64,000 nucleotides of DNA from an uncultured Mycoplasmatales bacterium (GCA_937936465.1 CALDDH010000009.1:1-64000), one strand, 5' to 3'; counted from the first letter of the stretch, positions 1-8,597 are shown. Notes: generated by a model from the sequence alone, not told the origin. Numbers and translations: made by a program.

Positions 1-454
1 ATTCATTTGGTGAATTTTCATTTTCAATTAAATAATTAATTTCAATTCCACCATCCATCATTTGAATTTCACTTGAATATTCTTCTGCTTCATTTTCATA
101 TATTATTTCATTTTCATCAGTTTTTTTATATTCTAATTCATCATCTTCTTGAGTTATAGAAAGAACATCTTCTTGATTTTCTTCTATATTACTTATATAA
201 ACCTCGCTTGTATCTTTATCAGTAATTATTTCTACACCATTTTCTTCTAAAATTACTTCTTCGCTTGTTTCATCAATAGTATCTGATGAGTCATTTGTTA
301 TTTTTTTATCAATTTTATTTGATGTTAGTATATCTGTTTGTTGATGATTTTTTTTAATTATTTCATTTGCTGAAAATATAATTGGTGATATTTGAAGCAC
401 TATAATTAAAATAACCATATTTGATATTAAAATTTTTAATGTATAGTTATTCAT
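1..454 (-). CDS. Secreted acidic protein of unknown function (partial, runs off window)
   Basis: An open frame on the minus strand begins with ATG at 454-452, four bases after a strong AAGGGGGG ribosome-binding site, and stays open to the window edge (151 codons). The first ~30 residues form a signal peptide or membrane anchor (basic start, then a long Ile/Leu/Val stretch ending near FSA). The rest is very rich in Glu, Asp, Asn, Ser and Thr, with repeated EEN/DEN-type blocks and no visible domain. A -10-like TATAAT lies about 55 bases upstream. It is probably an extracellular or cell-surface protein. I do not recognise a family; the C-terminus lies outside the window. Confidence 0.6.
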   Translation of the reverse strand, partial: MNNYTLKILISNMVILIIVLQISPIIFSANEIIKKNHQQTDILTSNKIDKKITNDSSDTIDETSEEVILEENGVEIITDKDTSEVYISNIEENQEDVLSITQEDDELEYKKTDENEIIYENEAEEYSSEIQMMDGGIEINYLIENENSPNE

Positions 455-562
455 TTTACCCCCCTTATTTTCCATAAATAAAATAACCTCACTTATATAA
501 TCATTATATCATTTCTAATATTTATTTAATTGATTATTATGTTTCTTTTTCTTGATTTCTTC

Positions 563-855
563 TTAAGCCAATTCAATGATTGCATGTGTTTTAACTTGGT
601 ATTTCTTGTCAATAAAACTTGCATAATTTAAATAGATATTTTCCACTTCTATTAATATACTTATTTTTGAATCTATTACCTTTAATATTTTATTCATTTC
701 ATTACGATTCGATTGATTACTTGTATCTTTATTTTATTCATAAAATTTCATTAACATTTGAATTGTTTTATCAATTGATGTTAAATCAAATTCTTCTTTA
801 TATTGCTTTAAGAATTCATAATTCTTTTGAATATGTTTTCCTTTTTGACATAATC
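563..855 (-). pseudogene. Decayed gene of unknown function joined to an IS end
   Basis: Read on the minus strand this stretch encodes a hydrophilic helical protein tail (KQYKEEFDLTSID... then KILKVIDSKISILIEVEN) interrupted by one in-frame TAA near 734 and ending at a TAA at 563-565. Its upstream end fuses to the first codons of an IS3-type transposase (start like MSKRKTYSK). It therefore looks like the 3' remnant of a gene cut by an IS end. No family recognised. Confidence 0.4.
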
Positions 856-916
856 TCTTTTTTATAATATTGTATCAATATTAATAAAGTTTTGTGTCAC
901 ATATATTATAGACTAT
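828..916 (-). mobile_element. Orphan left end of the IS3-type element
   Basis: On the minus strand this segment matches the left end and first orfA codons of the IS copy at 25007-25100: the same block of inverted-repeat sequence (TAGTCTATAATATATGTGAC), the same spacer and the same ATG TCA AAA AGR start. Only this end is present, with no right inverted repeat and no orfB. It is a relic of a second IS copy. Confidence 0.6.
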
Positions 917-990
917 CCAAGTTTACTTTAATGCACTAATAACTTAATTTAATTATTATTTATTAAGTAGGTGATATAAATTATTTTAAA

Positions 991-1260
991 TTTATTTTGG
1001 GAATAATATAATTCATCATTTATTAACTTTCAAAATTTTATTTTGAGTGATTTTATTTTATCATGGTAATAATAGTATTAGATAAGTTATTGCATTAAAA
1101 AGACATATCTAGTATGGTCTTTTAATTATCAGATTATAATTTTACTTTTATTTAAGTGTTTTTATTCTCCTTTGGCAATAATATAATTAGAGGCTTTATT
1201 TCATTTAAAAAAGCATAACAAGTATGCTCTTTTTATTACCAGATTATAATTTAATACTGT
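991..1260. repeat. Intergenic repeat cluster: dispersed AT-rich repeat plus paired hairpins
   Basis: This gene-free stretch holds a ~110-bp unit present twice (about 1045-1149 and 1154-1255). Each unit has a GTAATAATATAATTAG-type core, a short hairpin with A and T runs on either side (1099-1123 and 1207-1233), and the tail CAGATTATAATTTA. A third, partial core lies at 991-1014. The hairpins can work as terminators in either direction; the second serves the gene ending at 1272. The same core recurs at 1694-1732, 2494-2532, 24961-25006 and 32711-32746. Confidence 0.6.
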
Positions 1261-1271
1261 CTATTAGAAAT

Positions 1272-1541
1272 TTATTTTATTTTTTCATATTTTCCCTCTT
1301 CATATAAATGCATGTCTCTGATCAACATAATTATTGGTTTTATTAAAAGTAATATAGATCCAATTACAAATAACCACGTTCCTAAATAAGTTGTTTGTTC
1401 CTTAAAAAACAATATTGACCCTATCAAAAACAACGTTCCTACTAAGATTTCATTTATTGTTAATATTATTATGTATATACTTTTTTTCTTACTGTTACTG
1501 AAAACAAATTCCTTTTTTATATATTTTCCTTTAATTTGCAT
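1272..1541 (-). CDS. YrhK-family small membrane protein
   Basis: 89 residues with a basic N-terminus, two hydrophobic hairpin segments (about 22-44 and 52-72) and a charged tail. The spacing and the pattern GTLFLIGSILFF ... GTWLFVIGSILLLIKP match the YrhK-like domain, a two-helix membrane domain of unknown function found in many bacteria. The start is supported by GGAG six bases upstream of the ATG. It stands alone; a bidirectional hairpin terminator (1207-1233) follows. The biochemical role is unknown. Confidence 0.65.
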   Translation of the reverse strand: MQIKGKYIKKEFVFSNSKKKSIYIIILTINEILVGTLFLIGSILFFKEQTTYLGTWLFVIGSILLLIKPIIMLIRDMHLYEEGKYEKIK

Positions 1542-1693
1542 TTTTCTCCAATTTTATTAATTTTTTTGTTAAATATATTATAACAAAATTGATTTTTCAA
1601 ATAATTATATTAATTTATTAGAAAAATGGTATAGTAGTTTATCTATTTGATAATTCACTATTTTATTAATGAGCTAATTTTAATGTGTTTGAA

Positions 1694-1732
1694 TTGATTT
1701 TAATTTGTTTTGGTAATAATATAATTAGATAC
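1694..1732. repeat. Dispersed 37-bp repeat, copy 1
   Basis: The block TGATTTTAATTTG followed by TTTTGGTAATAATATAATTA is identical to the copy at 2494-2532. Together they bracket the pseudogene between them. Confidence 0.6.
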
Positions 1733-1756
1733 TTAAACTAATAGTTAATTGACTTC

Positions 1757-2349
1757 TTAATTAGTACTTTCAAATTCTTCTTTTAAATCATCATACTTAA
1801 TTAGCTGATCACAGTTAATTTCTTTTCTATTTTTTCTACACATTTCAGATCCTTCATTTGTAATTGTTAATTCTTCTACTACTCTTTGTGCTGGTATTTC
1901 TTCTGTAGCTTCATTTATTAATACCTTTTCCCCTGTAATTACTACTTCACCAAAGTCATTTTATATTCTAACTTGCTTTTTATCTGTACAGTTAAAACTT
2001 TCTTCTTGTGCTAATGGTTTTCCTTTATTTGATCCATTACCAACATCTTGAAATACAGCAATTGTAGTTCCTCCATCATAATCAATTGTTAGCTCTTGAT
2101 TAGGTATATCTTCTCCGCATACTAATATCGTATCATCAAATGGTGCATAACTAAATGTTTGATTAAATGGTTCACTATATACTGCTTCCTTTACAGGTAT
2201 TTCTTCGGTTAAATAAGTAGTGCTTTTCGTTTTACTCCCGTATACAGCAATTATATAAAAATAACTATTACACAACTTATTATTATTACTGTTAGTTTTT
2301 TATGTTTAAAATTATGATATTTTTTTTCTTGTTCTAGTCCATAAATATT
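1757..2349 (-). pseudogene. Decayed paralogue of the surface repeat protein at 31.7-32.7 kb
   Basis: A reading frame on the minus strand is broken at its start (AAGGGG ribosome site, ATG, then an immediate stop), again just after the transmembrane segment, and by an in-frame TAA at 1961-1963. The N-terminus has one membrane helix. The C-terminal part (EATEEIPAQ... then CDQLIKYDDL) matches the tail of the protein at 31732-32658 (EATEVIPAHE, CSELNKYDQL). It is a dead member of that membrane-anchored family. Identical 37-bp repeats flank it at 1694-1732 and 2494-2532. Confidence 0.6.
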
Positions 2350-2493
2350 CCCCTTATTATATTTGATTAAGATATGTTTAATTATAGCATTTATTAGCTA
2401 AATTTTTATCTTAAACATTTATAATACTTATGTTTTTGATTACCCACTTATGATTTAGAACTATTTGATATCTATTTTTATATTTATTTTTGA

Positions 2494-2532
2494 GTGATTT
2501 TAATTTGTTTTGGTAATAATATAATTAGATAA
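2494..2532. repeat. Dispersed 37-bp repeat, copy 2
   Basis: Identical over about 37 bases to the copy at 1694-1732. Degenerate copies occur at 1045-1086, 1154-1193, 24961-25006 and 32711-32746. It lies directly beyond the 3' end of the sensor kinase gene. Confidence 0.6.
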
Positions 2533-2543
2533 GATATTGATAG

Positions 2544-3692
2544 TTAAACTATTTTAAATTTAATCGTAAAGGTTGTTACTTGATCTATAGATATGCATTT
2601 AATTGTTGCATGATGTTGATCTGTTATTACTTTAGCAAGTGAAAGACCTAACCCAAAACCTTGAGAGTTTCTTGATTCATCTGCACGGTAAAATCGTTCA
2701 AATAAATTATTTATTTGATTACTGCTTAAAGTTTCAGAACTGTTTTCTATTATTAAAATAGCTTGATCTTTTTTCTTTTTTAAACTAATATTAATTATTT
2801 TTTGTTGATCATTATATTTAATCGCATTATCAAGTAAAATAATTAATAATTGTTTAATCCTATCTGCTTGTCCATTAATATAAATACTATCACTTATATT
2901 TATATTTAATTTAAAGTCTTCTTCATACATTTTTACTTCCATTGCACTTATAGCATAGTTAATTTGATTTGATAAATCAATCTTTTCAAAAGTCATTTGT
3001 TTTTTTTGAAAATCTACTGTTGACAATTCAAGTAGTGTTTCAGTCAATGTTGTAATTCTATTTGATTCATCAATTGCAATATCAAGTAGTTTTGGATCAC
3101 TATCATGTTTATACAATTGTAAGTTAGAAATAATTACTGAAAGTGGAGTTCTTATTTCATGAGACACATCAGAAACAAAGTCTTTTTGTTTATAATATGC
3201 TAGTTCAACTGGTTTAACAGCCTTTTTAGCTAGAATTGTTCCAATTGCAAGTGCTATGATTGAAAAGATTAAAAATGCCCAACCCAATGAATAAAGCAAA
3301 CTATTTAAGTAGTTAATATCATTTGTCACATTTATAAATTTAATACTTTCTGGATAAACTCGATATGCTATTTTATTACCTTGGTAATCAATTATTTTAT
3401 CTTGATTATCTAGTGCATCTTCCACTAACATTTGGTATTGCCGATCAGTTAAATCATAATTTGAATTATCATATAAAAGTTGTTGGTCATCTGTTATTAA
3501 TATATTAATTTCTTGATTACTATTTAATTTATCAGGACTTATCTTTTTATACTCTGAATTTAATCGATTGCTTATTTCACTATGAACAGATGTATAACTT
3601 AAATAAAAAATTAATGAAAATGATATTAATAAAATTATTAGTATACTTATGACATATGTAATTATCATCTTTAATTTTAGTTGTTTAAACAT
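2544..3692 (-). CDS. Two-component sensor histidine kinase
   Basis: Membrane sensor kinase of ~382 residues. Transmembrane helix 1 (about 10-33) and helix 2 (about 134-155) flank a ~100-residue extracellular sensor domain. The HisKA box follows (VSHEIRTPLS, phosphorylated His178), then the N box (LLDNAIKYND) and G box (GFGLGLSLAK) of the ATPase domain. The preferred ATG at 3692 (MFKQ) lies inside the last codons of the response regulator gene, so the two are translationally coupled. It should phosphorylate the regulator encoded at 3685-4365. Its neighbours (small peptide genes, then bacteriocin/ABC genes) hint at sensing of peptides or envelope stress, but that is inference. Confidence 0.9.
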   Translation of the reverse strand: MFKQLKLKMIITYVISILIILLISFSLIFYLSYTSVHSEISNRLNSEYKKISPDKLNSNQEINILITDDQQLLYDNSNYDLTDRQYQMLVEDALDNQDKIIDYQGNKIAYRVYPESIKFINVTNDINYLNSLLYSLGWAFLIFSIIALAIGTILAKKAVKPVELAYYKQKDFVSDVSHEIRTPLSVIISNLQLYKHDSDPKLLDIAIDESNRITTLTETLLELSTVDFQKKQMTFEKIDLSNQINYAISAMEVKMYEEDFKLNINISDSIYINGQADRIKQLLIILLDNAIKYNDQQKIINISLKKKKDQAILIIENSSETLSSNQINNLFERFYRADESRNSQGFGLGLSLAKVITDQHHATIKCISIDQVTTFTIKFKIV

Positions 3693-4365
3693 TTTGTTCC
3701 TTAAGTGTATATCCAACACCACGAATTGTTTTTATCTCTACGTTAGCATTTAATAATTTTAATTTTTTTCGTAAGTAACTAATATATACTTCCACATGAT
3801 TATTTAAAACATCACTATCATGACCCCATATTTGCTCAATTATCTTTTCTTTTGAAACTGTATAATTGCTATTATTAATTAAATATTCCAGTAAATTAAA
3901 TTCTTTTAATGTTAAATTAATTGTTTTATCTTTAACGTTAAGAGATAGATCATCACGAATAATCATCATATTAGCAAATGTATTATTAGTTAAAACTGTA
4001 TCTTGATACTTACGCCTTAAGTTAGCTTTAATTCTAGCTATTAATTCATTGAAATCATATGGTTTGACGATATAATCATCTGCCCCTAAATCCAAACCGG
4101 TAATTCGGTCTTCAATCTCACTTTTAGCAGTTGTTAAAATAATTGGAACATTAATTTGTAGATCACGCACTTGCTTTAAAATGCTTAAGCCATCAAGACC
4201 CGGTAGCATAATATCTAATAAAACAAGATCATAATCTTCTGTTTTAATCTTTTCCAAACCTTTGCTTCCATCATATATTAAATCTACTTGATAATTATAT
4301 CTTTTTAAATGTTTTTGGGTAGAATTTCCTAAATAAATTTCATCTTCAACAATTAGTATACGCAT
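3685..4365 (-). CDS. OmpR/PhoB-family response regulator
   Basis: 226 residues. The N-terminal receiver domain has the acidic pair in VEDE, the phosphoacceptor Asp51 in LLDIMLPG and the Lys in VKPYD. The C-terminal winged-helix DNA-binding domain ends in the typical VEVYISYLRKKL ... IRGVGYTL. It is the first gene of a regulator-kinase operon. Just upstream (4423-4491) are two inverted arrays of CTTAATT half-sites with 11-bp spacing, the usual binding geometry for this family, so autoregulation and control of the divergent genes at 4531 and 4739 are likely. Confidence 0.93.
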   Translation of the reverse strand: MRILIVEDEIYLGNSTQKHLKRYNYQVDLIYDGSKGLEKIKTEDYDLVLLDIMLPGLDGLSILKQVRDLQINVPIILTTAKSEIEDRITGLDLGADDYIVKPYDFNELIARIKANLRRKYQDTVLTNNTFANMMIIRDDLSLNVKDKTINLTLKEFNLLEYLINNSNYTVSKEKIIEQIWGHDSDVLNNHVEVYISYLRKKLKLLNANVEIKTIRGVGYTLKEQNV

Positions 4366-4422
4366 TGAACTCCTTATGTTTATTATACATTATATTTCAT
4401 AAATAAATTATATTAAATGAAT

Positions 4423-4491
4423 CTTAATTAAAACTTAATTTTTATTGATTATTAATGCTTTATAAAATTTCACTTTTAAGTTTTAATTAAG
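4423..4491. promoter_or_regulatory. Paired OmpR-type operator arrays between divergent transcription units
   Basis: CTTAATTAAAACTTAA at 4423-4438 recurs as its exact reverse complement at 4476-4491. Within each copy the CTTAA core repeats every 11 bases, the phasing used by OmpR/PhoB-type dimers. The right copy ends 8 bases before a TATTAT -10-like box (4499-4505) for the plus-strand genes, so it sits at the -35 position as expected for activation. The left copy faces the regulator gene. Confidence 0.6.
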
Positions 4492-4530
4492 AGATAAGTA
4501 TTATTATGTTGTTATACAAAAGGAGGAATC

Positions 4531-4659
4531 ATGGCAAAAGCATTTTTTTACAGTTACGAATATAAATATATTATTAAAAAACATCAATATAATGAGTTAA
4601 TTTATTTTGAATTTTTCCACTCTACTTTAACAATGGTTCACACTTTAATTGTTTTCTAA
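4531..4659 (+). CDS. Small 42-residue basic peptide
   Basis: An ORF starts at ATG 4531, seven bases after a near-perfect AAAGGAGG ribosome site, and encodes 42 residues rich in Tyr, Phe, Lys and His with no cysteine or export signal. It is the first gene downstream of the OmpR-type operator, on the opposite strand from the regulator. The strong ribosome site and operator position make it likely to be expressed. No family recognised; it could be a target of the two-component system. Confidence 0.5.
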   Translation: MAKAFFYSYEYKYIIKKHQYNELIYFEFFHSTLTMVHTLIVF

Positions 4660-4738
4660 AATATTTATTTATTAGATAATTTTATATTTAAGTTTATATT
4701 AAGCTTTAAATTATATTATTAATTAAGAAGGAGAAACT

Positions 4739-5128
4739 ATGACAAACAACAATACAAATAATTATTACTATATTATTAATGAGAATCAATATATAAGTTT
4801 AATTCAAGATATGCATAAATATATTTTACTCAATAACCTTAATCAACAAAATAGTTTGGATATCAACAAGATGAGAATTCAATTACATAATAAAATAAAT
4901 ATAGATGATTTGAAAATAACAATAAATAAAAGTTTTTATAATGCAGATCTATTTGTATTGAAAATAAATATTAATTGTAAATACAGTCTACCTGACTGGT
5001 TTGAAAACTATTTAATTGAAAATCATATTGAAAAAAACAAAAACATACATTTTGATCATTCAAATTCAAATAAAACATTGACTAAAACAAAAGTATATAA
5101 TCATTTAGTTAAAAAACATATGCATTAA
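4739..5128 (+). CDS. Hypothetical cytoplasmic protein under the two-component operator
   Basis: 129 residues, Asn/Ile/Lys-rich, with no transmembrane helix or signal peptide. The start has an AAGGAG ribosome site six bases upstream. It follows the 42-residue peptide gene on the same strand by 80 bases and probably shares its promoter. The last 16 codons lie in a 50-bp unit that is tandemly duplicated beyond the stop codon. I recognise no domain. Confidence 0.55.
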   Translation: MTNNNTNNYYYIINENQYISLIQDMHKYILLNNLNQQNSLDINKMRIQLHNKINIDDLKITINKSFYNADLFVLKININCKYSLPDWFENYLIENHIEKNKNIHFDHSNSNKTLTKTKVYNHLVKKHMH

Positions 5129-5179
5129 AGACTAAAACAAAAGTATATAATCACTTATTTAAAAAACACATGCATTAAA
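5080..5179 (+). repeat. 50-bp tandem duplication at a gene 3' end
   Basis: Units 5080-5129 and 5130-5179 begin GACTAAAACAAAAGTATATA and end ATGCATTAAA; they differ at a few positions. The first contains the C-terminal codons and stop of the upstream gene, the second is untranslated. Confidence 0.85.
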
Positions 5180-5275
5180 ATAATACAAAAAAAATTAATT
5201 TTATTTAACTAATTCATTATATTCTATTAAATATATAAATTTTGTTCCTTATTCAATTAATATCAAACTATAAAT

Positions 5276-5899
5276 TTATTTTGCCAGTTGATTTAAATCA
5301 ATTATTTGATTAGCATACTTATGTAAATCTTGATTGTGTGTTACCATAATTACAATTTTTTGATTCTCTGTTAATTCTTTTAATATTTCCATAATTGCAG
5401 TTGTGTTATCAAGATCTAAATTACCTGTTGGTTCATCAGCTAAAATAATTTGTGCATCTTTTAAAAGAATTCTTATAATACTTATCCGTTGTTGTTCCCC
5501 ACCAGAGAGTGTATATACTTTAGAATTTATTTTATCTTCTAAATTAAATTTTTTTAGTTGCTTATATATTTGATCTTTTTTATTTTTCACTTGACTAAAT
5601 TCAAGGGCTACTAATAAATTATCATATACTGTTTCTTCATCAATTAATCCATAACTTTGGAAAATATAACCAAATTTATATCTGAAATTTTTTCTTAATC
5701 CCAGATCATCTTTAAATCTTATCTCACCAAGATAATTTTGATCAATTCCACTAATCATATTAAGAAGCGTTGTTTTACCGACACCACTTTTACCGGTAAT
5801 TACAATAAAATCGCCTTTATCAGCAGTAAAACTTAAATTTTGATAAACAACTTTATCTTGGTATTTTTTTTCTTTAATATTAACAGTTAATTCACTCAT
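5276..5899 (-). CDS. ABC transporter ATP-binding protein, bacteriocin locus 1
   Basis: 207 residues with a complete nucleotide-binding domain: Walker A GKSGVGKTT, Q-loop (FQSYGLIDEE), signature LSGGEQQRI, Walker B IILADEPTGNLD and the switch His in VMVTHN. This is the MacB/LolD-like class found beside lactococcin-972-type bacteriocins. It overlaps the upstream membrane-protein gene by 8 bases. It should energise the membrane partner encoded at 5892-7875 in bacteriocin export or immunity, although that partner is split by a frameshift here. Confidence 0.88.
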   Translation of the reverse strand: MSELTVNIKEKKYQDKVVYQNLSFTADKGDFIVITGKSGVGKTTLLNMISGIDQNYLGEIRFKDDLGLRKNFRYKFGYIFQSYGLIDEETVYDNLLVALEFSQVKNKKDQIYKQLKKFNLEDKINSKVYTLSGGEQQRISIIRILLKDAQIILADEPTGNLDLDNTTAIMEILKELTENQKIVIMVTHNQDLHKYANQIIDLNQLAK

Positions 5900-7214
5900 G
5901 TATAACCTTTCTGATGTTAGTTTTTTGTTTAAACATTATGATATCTATGATAATAATTATTATATATATCGCTATGAACAGCCAATTAAAATTATATAAG
6001 CTAAGAATCATCACTAACATAAAACTCACTATTTTAAATAATAAATCTAATAATATTTCATTTTTAAAAATTTGAAAATTTGAATATCCAAAATAATATT
6101 TTATTGTAATCTTTTTTTTCTTTCTAAAAATACTTATATCAATGACCATATTATTAACATAAAATAGTAACATAATAATACTAATTAAAACTATAATTAA
6201 TAAGACAATTAATTTTTCTAATAAATCTATATATTGATAGACAGAATCATTTTTAAGTTCATACTCATTAATATATTTTTCTATATTTAAATCAATTATT
6301 AATTGATTAAATTCTTCTTCTGAGATATCAATGAAATATAATCCTTTATTATCACCGACTAAGTAATTTATATCTTGATCATGCAGAACATGCACGAGAG
6401 GATCAATTGCTACATATCCACTTTCCATAAATGTTTGTGGATTTATATAGACATCTCGATTAAATGTTAAGTACTCTTGATTACAAGGTATGTCTATAAT
6501 ATTCACCTTATCTGGCTTATATAAATCCCCAAGATCATCCTTAATTTCATCTTTATGACAAACAGGCATTAAAAAGTTTTCTTGATCATCTTCCAAGTCT
6601 TGTTCTACTCGGTTACCTTGCATATCTTTTATTTCCATTTCTTCAAGGTAATTTTGATTGACATCAATTAAATTACAATATACCGTGTTGTAATAAGGGT
6701 TTTCACTACAATATTGATTATTACTAACTAACTTTCTGGAATCAATTAATAGTCCATTATAGCGATCAACTGTTTCTTTATATAGTAAAGAACGTGCCTG
6801 ATCAACATCTTCTGAGGGATCATTATGATTATAACTAAAGATAGTTGTAGCATATTGATCATATTGATCATATATTTTAATTGATTTATGTAAATCATGT
6901 ACTTTCACTAAACTAGTTGTTATGAAAAATATACATACAATCACAAGTGCAAATAATAAATATTTAAATGAGATAAATACAAAGTAGATAAACTTGCCTC
7001 CAACATAATTATTAATATACTTAAAATTAACTTTCCTTAAATATATTTGTAAATTAAATAGTAAAATGATTAGTATTAAAATATTTAAATAAATTAAATT
7101 ATCAAGTAATAGAATTTTTAAATATAACAGAAAATTAAGTTGATGAAATAAAAATAATATGATACTAAATAACCCTAAAAAAATAATTAGTGACATAAAC
7201 AATGGATAGAGCAT
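5892..7214 (-). CDS. Bacteriocin-associated integral membrane protein, C-terminal part of a split gene
   Basis: 440 residues with several N-terminal membrane helices, a ~190-residue extracellular domain and a C-terminal group of helices. It corresponds to the larger part of the 660-residue homologue at 21952-23940. The frame stays open upstream past its first ATG (HQKKINLYKVFGYS...), joining the gene at 7273-7875 if one TA is added to the (TA)5 run at 7294-7303. The two ORFs are therefore best read as one frameshifted gene of about 660 codons. The product would be the permease partner of the ATPase at 5276-5899. Confidence 0.75.
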   Translation of the reverse strand: MLYPLFMSLIIFLGLFSIILFLFHQLNFLLYLKILLLDNLIYLNILILIILLFNLQIYLRKVNFKYINNYVGGKFIYFVFISFKYLLFALVIVCIFFITTSLVKVHDLHKSIKIYDQYDQYATTIFSYNHNDPSEDVDQARSLLYKETVDRYNGLLIDSRKLVSNNQYCSENPYYNTVYCNLIDVNQNYLEEMEIKDMQGNRVEQDLEDDQENFLMPVCHKDEIKDDLGDLYKPDKVNIIDIPCNQEYLTFNRDVYINPQTFMESGYVAIDPLVHVLHDQDINYLVGDNKGLYFIDISEEEFNQLIIDLNIEKYINEYELKNDSVYQYIDLLEKLIVLLIIVLISIIMLLFYVNNMVIDISIFRKKKKITIKYYFGYSNFQIFKNEILLDLLFKIVSFMLVMILSLYNFNWLFIAIYIIIIIIDIIMFKQKTNIRKVIHE

Positions 7215-7272
7215 CTTTGAAGTAAACTTTAAGTATATTTGGTGTGAACTATACCCAAATACTTTATATAAA

Positions 7273-7875
7273 TTAATTTTCTTTTGATGTCTGTATATAT
7301 ATATTAATGAATATCATAAACAATAGTATTTCTATAATGATGATTAACTTTAAAATTTCATTATTATTAGGTAAAAAATATGAATCAGTCAATGTAGCAT
7401 CATATCCAGATTGTTTAAAACTTTCAATCATTTGATTTAATGTATTACTATCTTCACTATTGACAACAAGCGTTGCTTCTTCAATGTTAATATTTTCTAT
7501 TTGATTCAAATCATAAATATAAATATTATCAATTACATTTGGATAATTTATATATGTTGATTCGCCAATATCAATAAGATCATTTGTTAAGTAGTCTTGA
7601 TCAGTATAATCATCAAGATTAGAAATATAATATATTGATTGGTCATCATCACCTTTTTGAAAGTAATGAATCATTACACCATAGTCTTTAGCGACTTGCT
7701 CCGTATCACTAATAATTTGATCATTTGTTTTATTTCCACTAACATCATTTATTGTAATAAATGACCCTGTACGAAAATACTCATCTTCAAAATATTGAAA
7801 GTATTGAAAGAGTGATAAAAAAGATATTGATAATACAATTATCAATATATTTATTTTTAAATATTTATTTAACAT
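7273..7875 (-). CDS. Bacteriocin-associated integral membrane protein, N-terminal part of a split gene
   Basis: 200 residues: an N-terminal membrane helix (about 5-27), an extracellular domain of ~150 residues and a second helix near the C-terminus, after which the frame ends at QTSKEN. This matches the N-terminal layout of the intact homologue at 21952-23940. It begins 10 bases after the lactococcin-972-like gene, so it is in that operon. The premature end follows a (TA)5 tract; a two-base change there restores a continuous frame with 5892-7214. It is either a recent frameshift or a phase-variable site. Confidence 0.72.
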   Translation of the reverse strand: MLNKYLKINILIIVLSISFLSLFQYFQYFEDEYFRTGSFITINDVSGNKTNDQIISDTEQVAKDYGVMIHYFQKGDDDQSIYYISNLDDYTDQDYLTNDLIDIGESTYINYPNVIDNIYIYDLNQIENINIEEATLVVNSEDSNTLNQMIESFKQSGYDATLTDSYFLPNNNEILKLIIIIEILLFMIFINIYIQTSKEN

Positions 7876-7884
7876 TTACTGCTA

Positions 7885-8169
7885 CTAACATGATTCATGA
7901 CCAGCTTGCGCTATTTGATCCCCAGGAAACTGTACTTCACTGGCATTAGCCCAAACATCCGCTGGCTCATCAACGCAAGTTGTATTACCCGTTCCTTGGT
8001 TATATATTGCTGCCCAATGATCTTCACTTGGATGGTGATAATCACTCCAAACACTTGCAGCATTAGAACCATGATTCCATGTTCCTCCTTGATAATCACT
8101 CGCACTAAATGCTAATATATTAATCCCGACTAATAAAAAGATAAAACTTATTATAGTTATTTTTTTCAT
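7885..8169 (-). CDS. Lactococcin 972-family bacteriocin precursor
   Basis: A ~94-residue secreted peptide. ATG 8169 follows GAGGAGG. The signal peptide (MKKITIISFIFLLVGINILA) ends near FSA. The mature part opens GGTWNHGSNAASVWSDYHHP, close to the lactococcin 972 pattern of G-x-W-x-HG ... Y-S-x-YHH, and is rich in Trp, His and Gly. Family members act on the septum by binding lipid II; that is family knowledge and not shown here. Two cysteines in the C-terminal part are unusual for the family and could form a disulfide. The downstream genes encode the cognate membrane protein and ATPase. Confidence 0.8.
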   Translation of the reverse strand: MKKITIISFIFLLVGINILAFSASDYQGGTWNHGSNAASVWSDYHHPSEDHWAAIYNQGTGNTTCVDEPADVWANASEVQFPGDQIAQAGHESC

Positions 8170-8194
8170 AATCCTCCTCAAATATTACATAAAT

Positions 8195-8223
8195 ATTATA
8201 TCACTTTAAAAGTTATTCATCAA
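8195..8223 (-). promoter_or_regulatory. Promoter of bacteriocin locus 1
   Basis: TTGATG (8218-8223) and TATAAT (8195-8200) are separated by 17 bases. The same promoter block is repeated at 12533-12561 in front of the second peptide cluster, as part of a longer direct repeat. Confidence 0.6.
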
Positions 8224-8260
8224 AAAATTTTTTCGCTTCAAAGTACTGATTTACAATTAA

Positions 8261-8507
8261 TTACTTCTTCAGTTGATACTCTAATTCAACAAAATTATTG
8301 GAATGCTCAATTCTTGTTAAGTTATAATTAAACGTTTTCTTGTTTTGAAAAAAGCGAATACCTGCTCCTAAGATAATCGGCATTTGGACAAGAATAATTT
8401 TATCTATTAGACCTAAATCTATTAATTGACCAGCTAAGTTTCCTCCACCTAAAACAGCGATATCTTCTTTCAGTTTTGGGATGATTTCTTCTAATGCCTG
8501 ACGCCAA
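8261..8507 (-). pseudogene. 3' fragment of the dihydrofolate reductase-like gene
   Basis: This encodes the last ~80 residues of a RibD/DHFR-like protein (LGGGNLAGQLIDLGLIDKII ... KK and stop). It is nearly identical to the C-terminus of the intact gene at 12600-13142, and the adjacent promoter region is duplicated too. The 5' part is absent. It marks the left border of the 4.3-kb peptide/ABC cluster. Confidence 0.85.
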
Positions 8508-8597
8508 TAAATGCTTTACCACTTTCTTATTTATCTTTACATCAAATATTAAAAATAAAAATAAATTAAAGGTTAATCTAAATTAAGGACCGATAGG

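Noticed and set aside
619-867. 82-codon hydrophobic plus-strand ORF
   Set aside because: No ribosome site, and it lies antisense to an IS/pseudogene relic whose minus-strand frame shows real homology.
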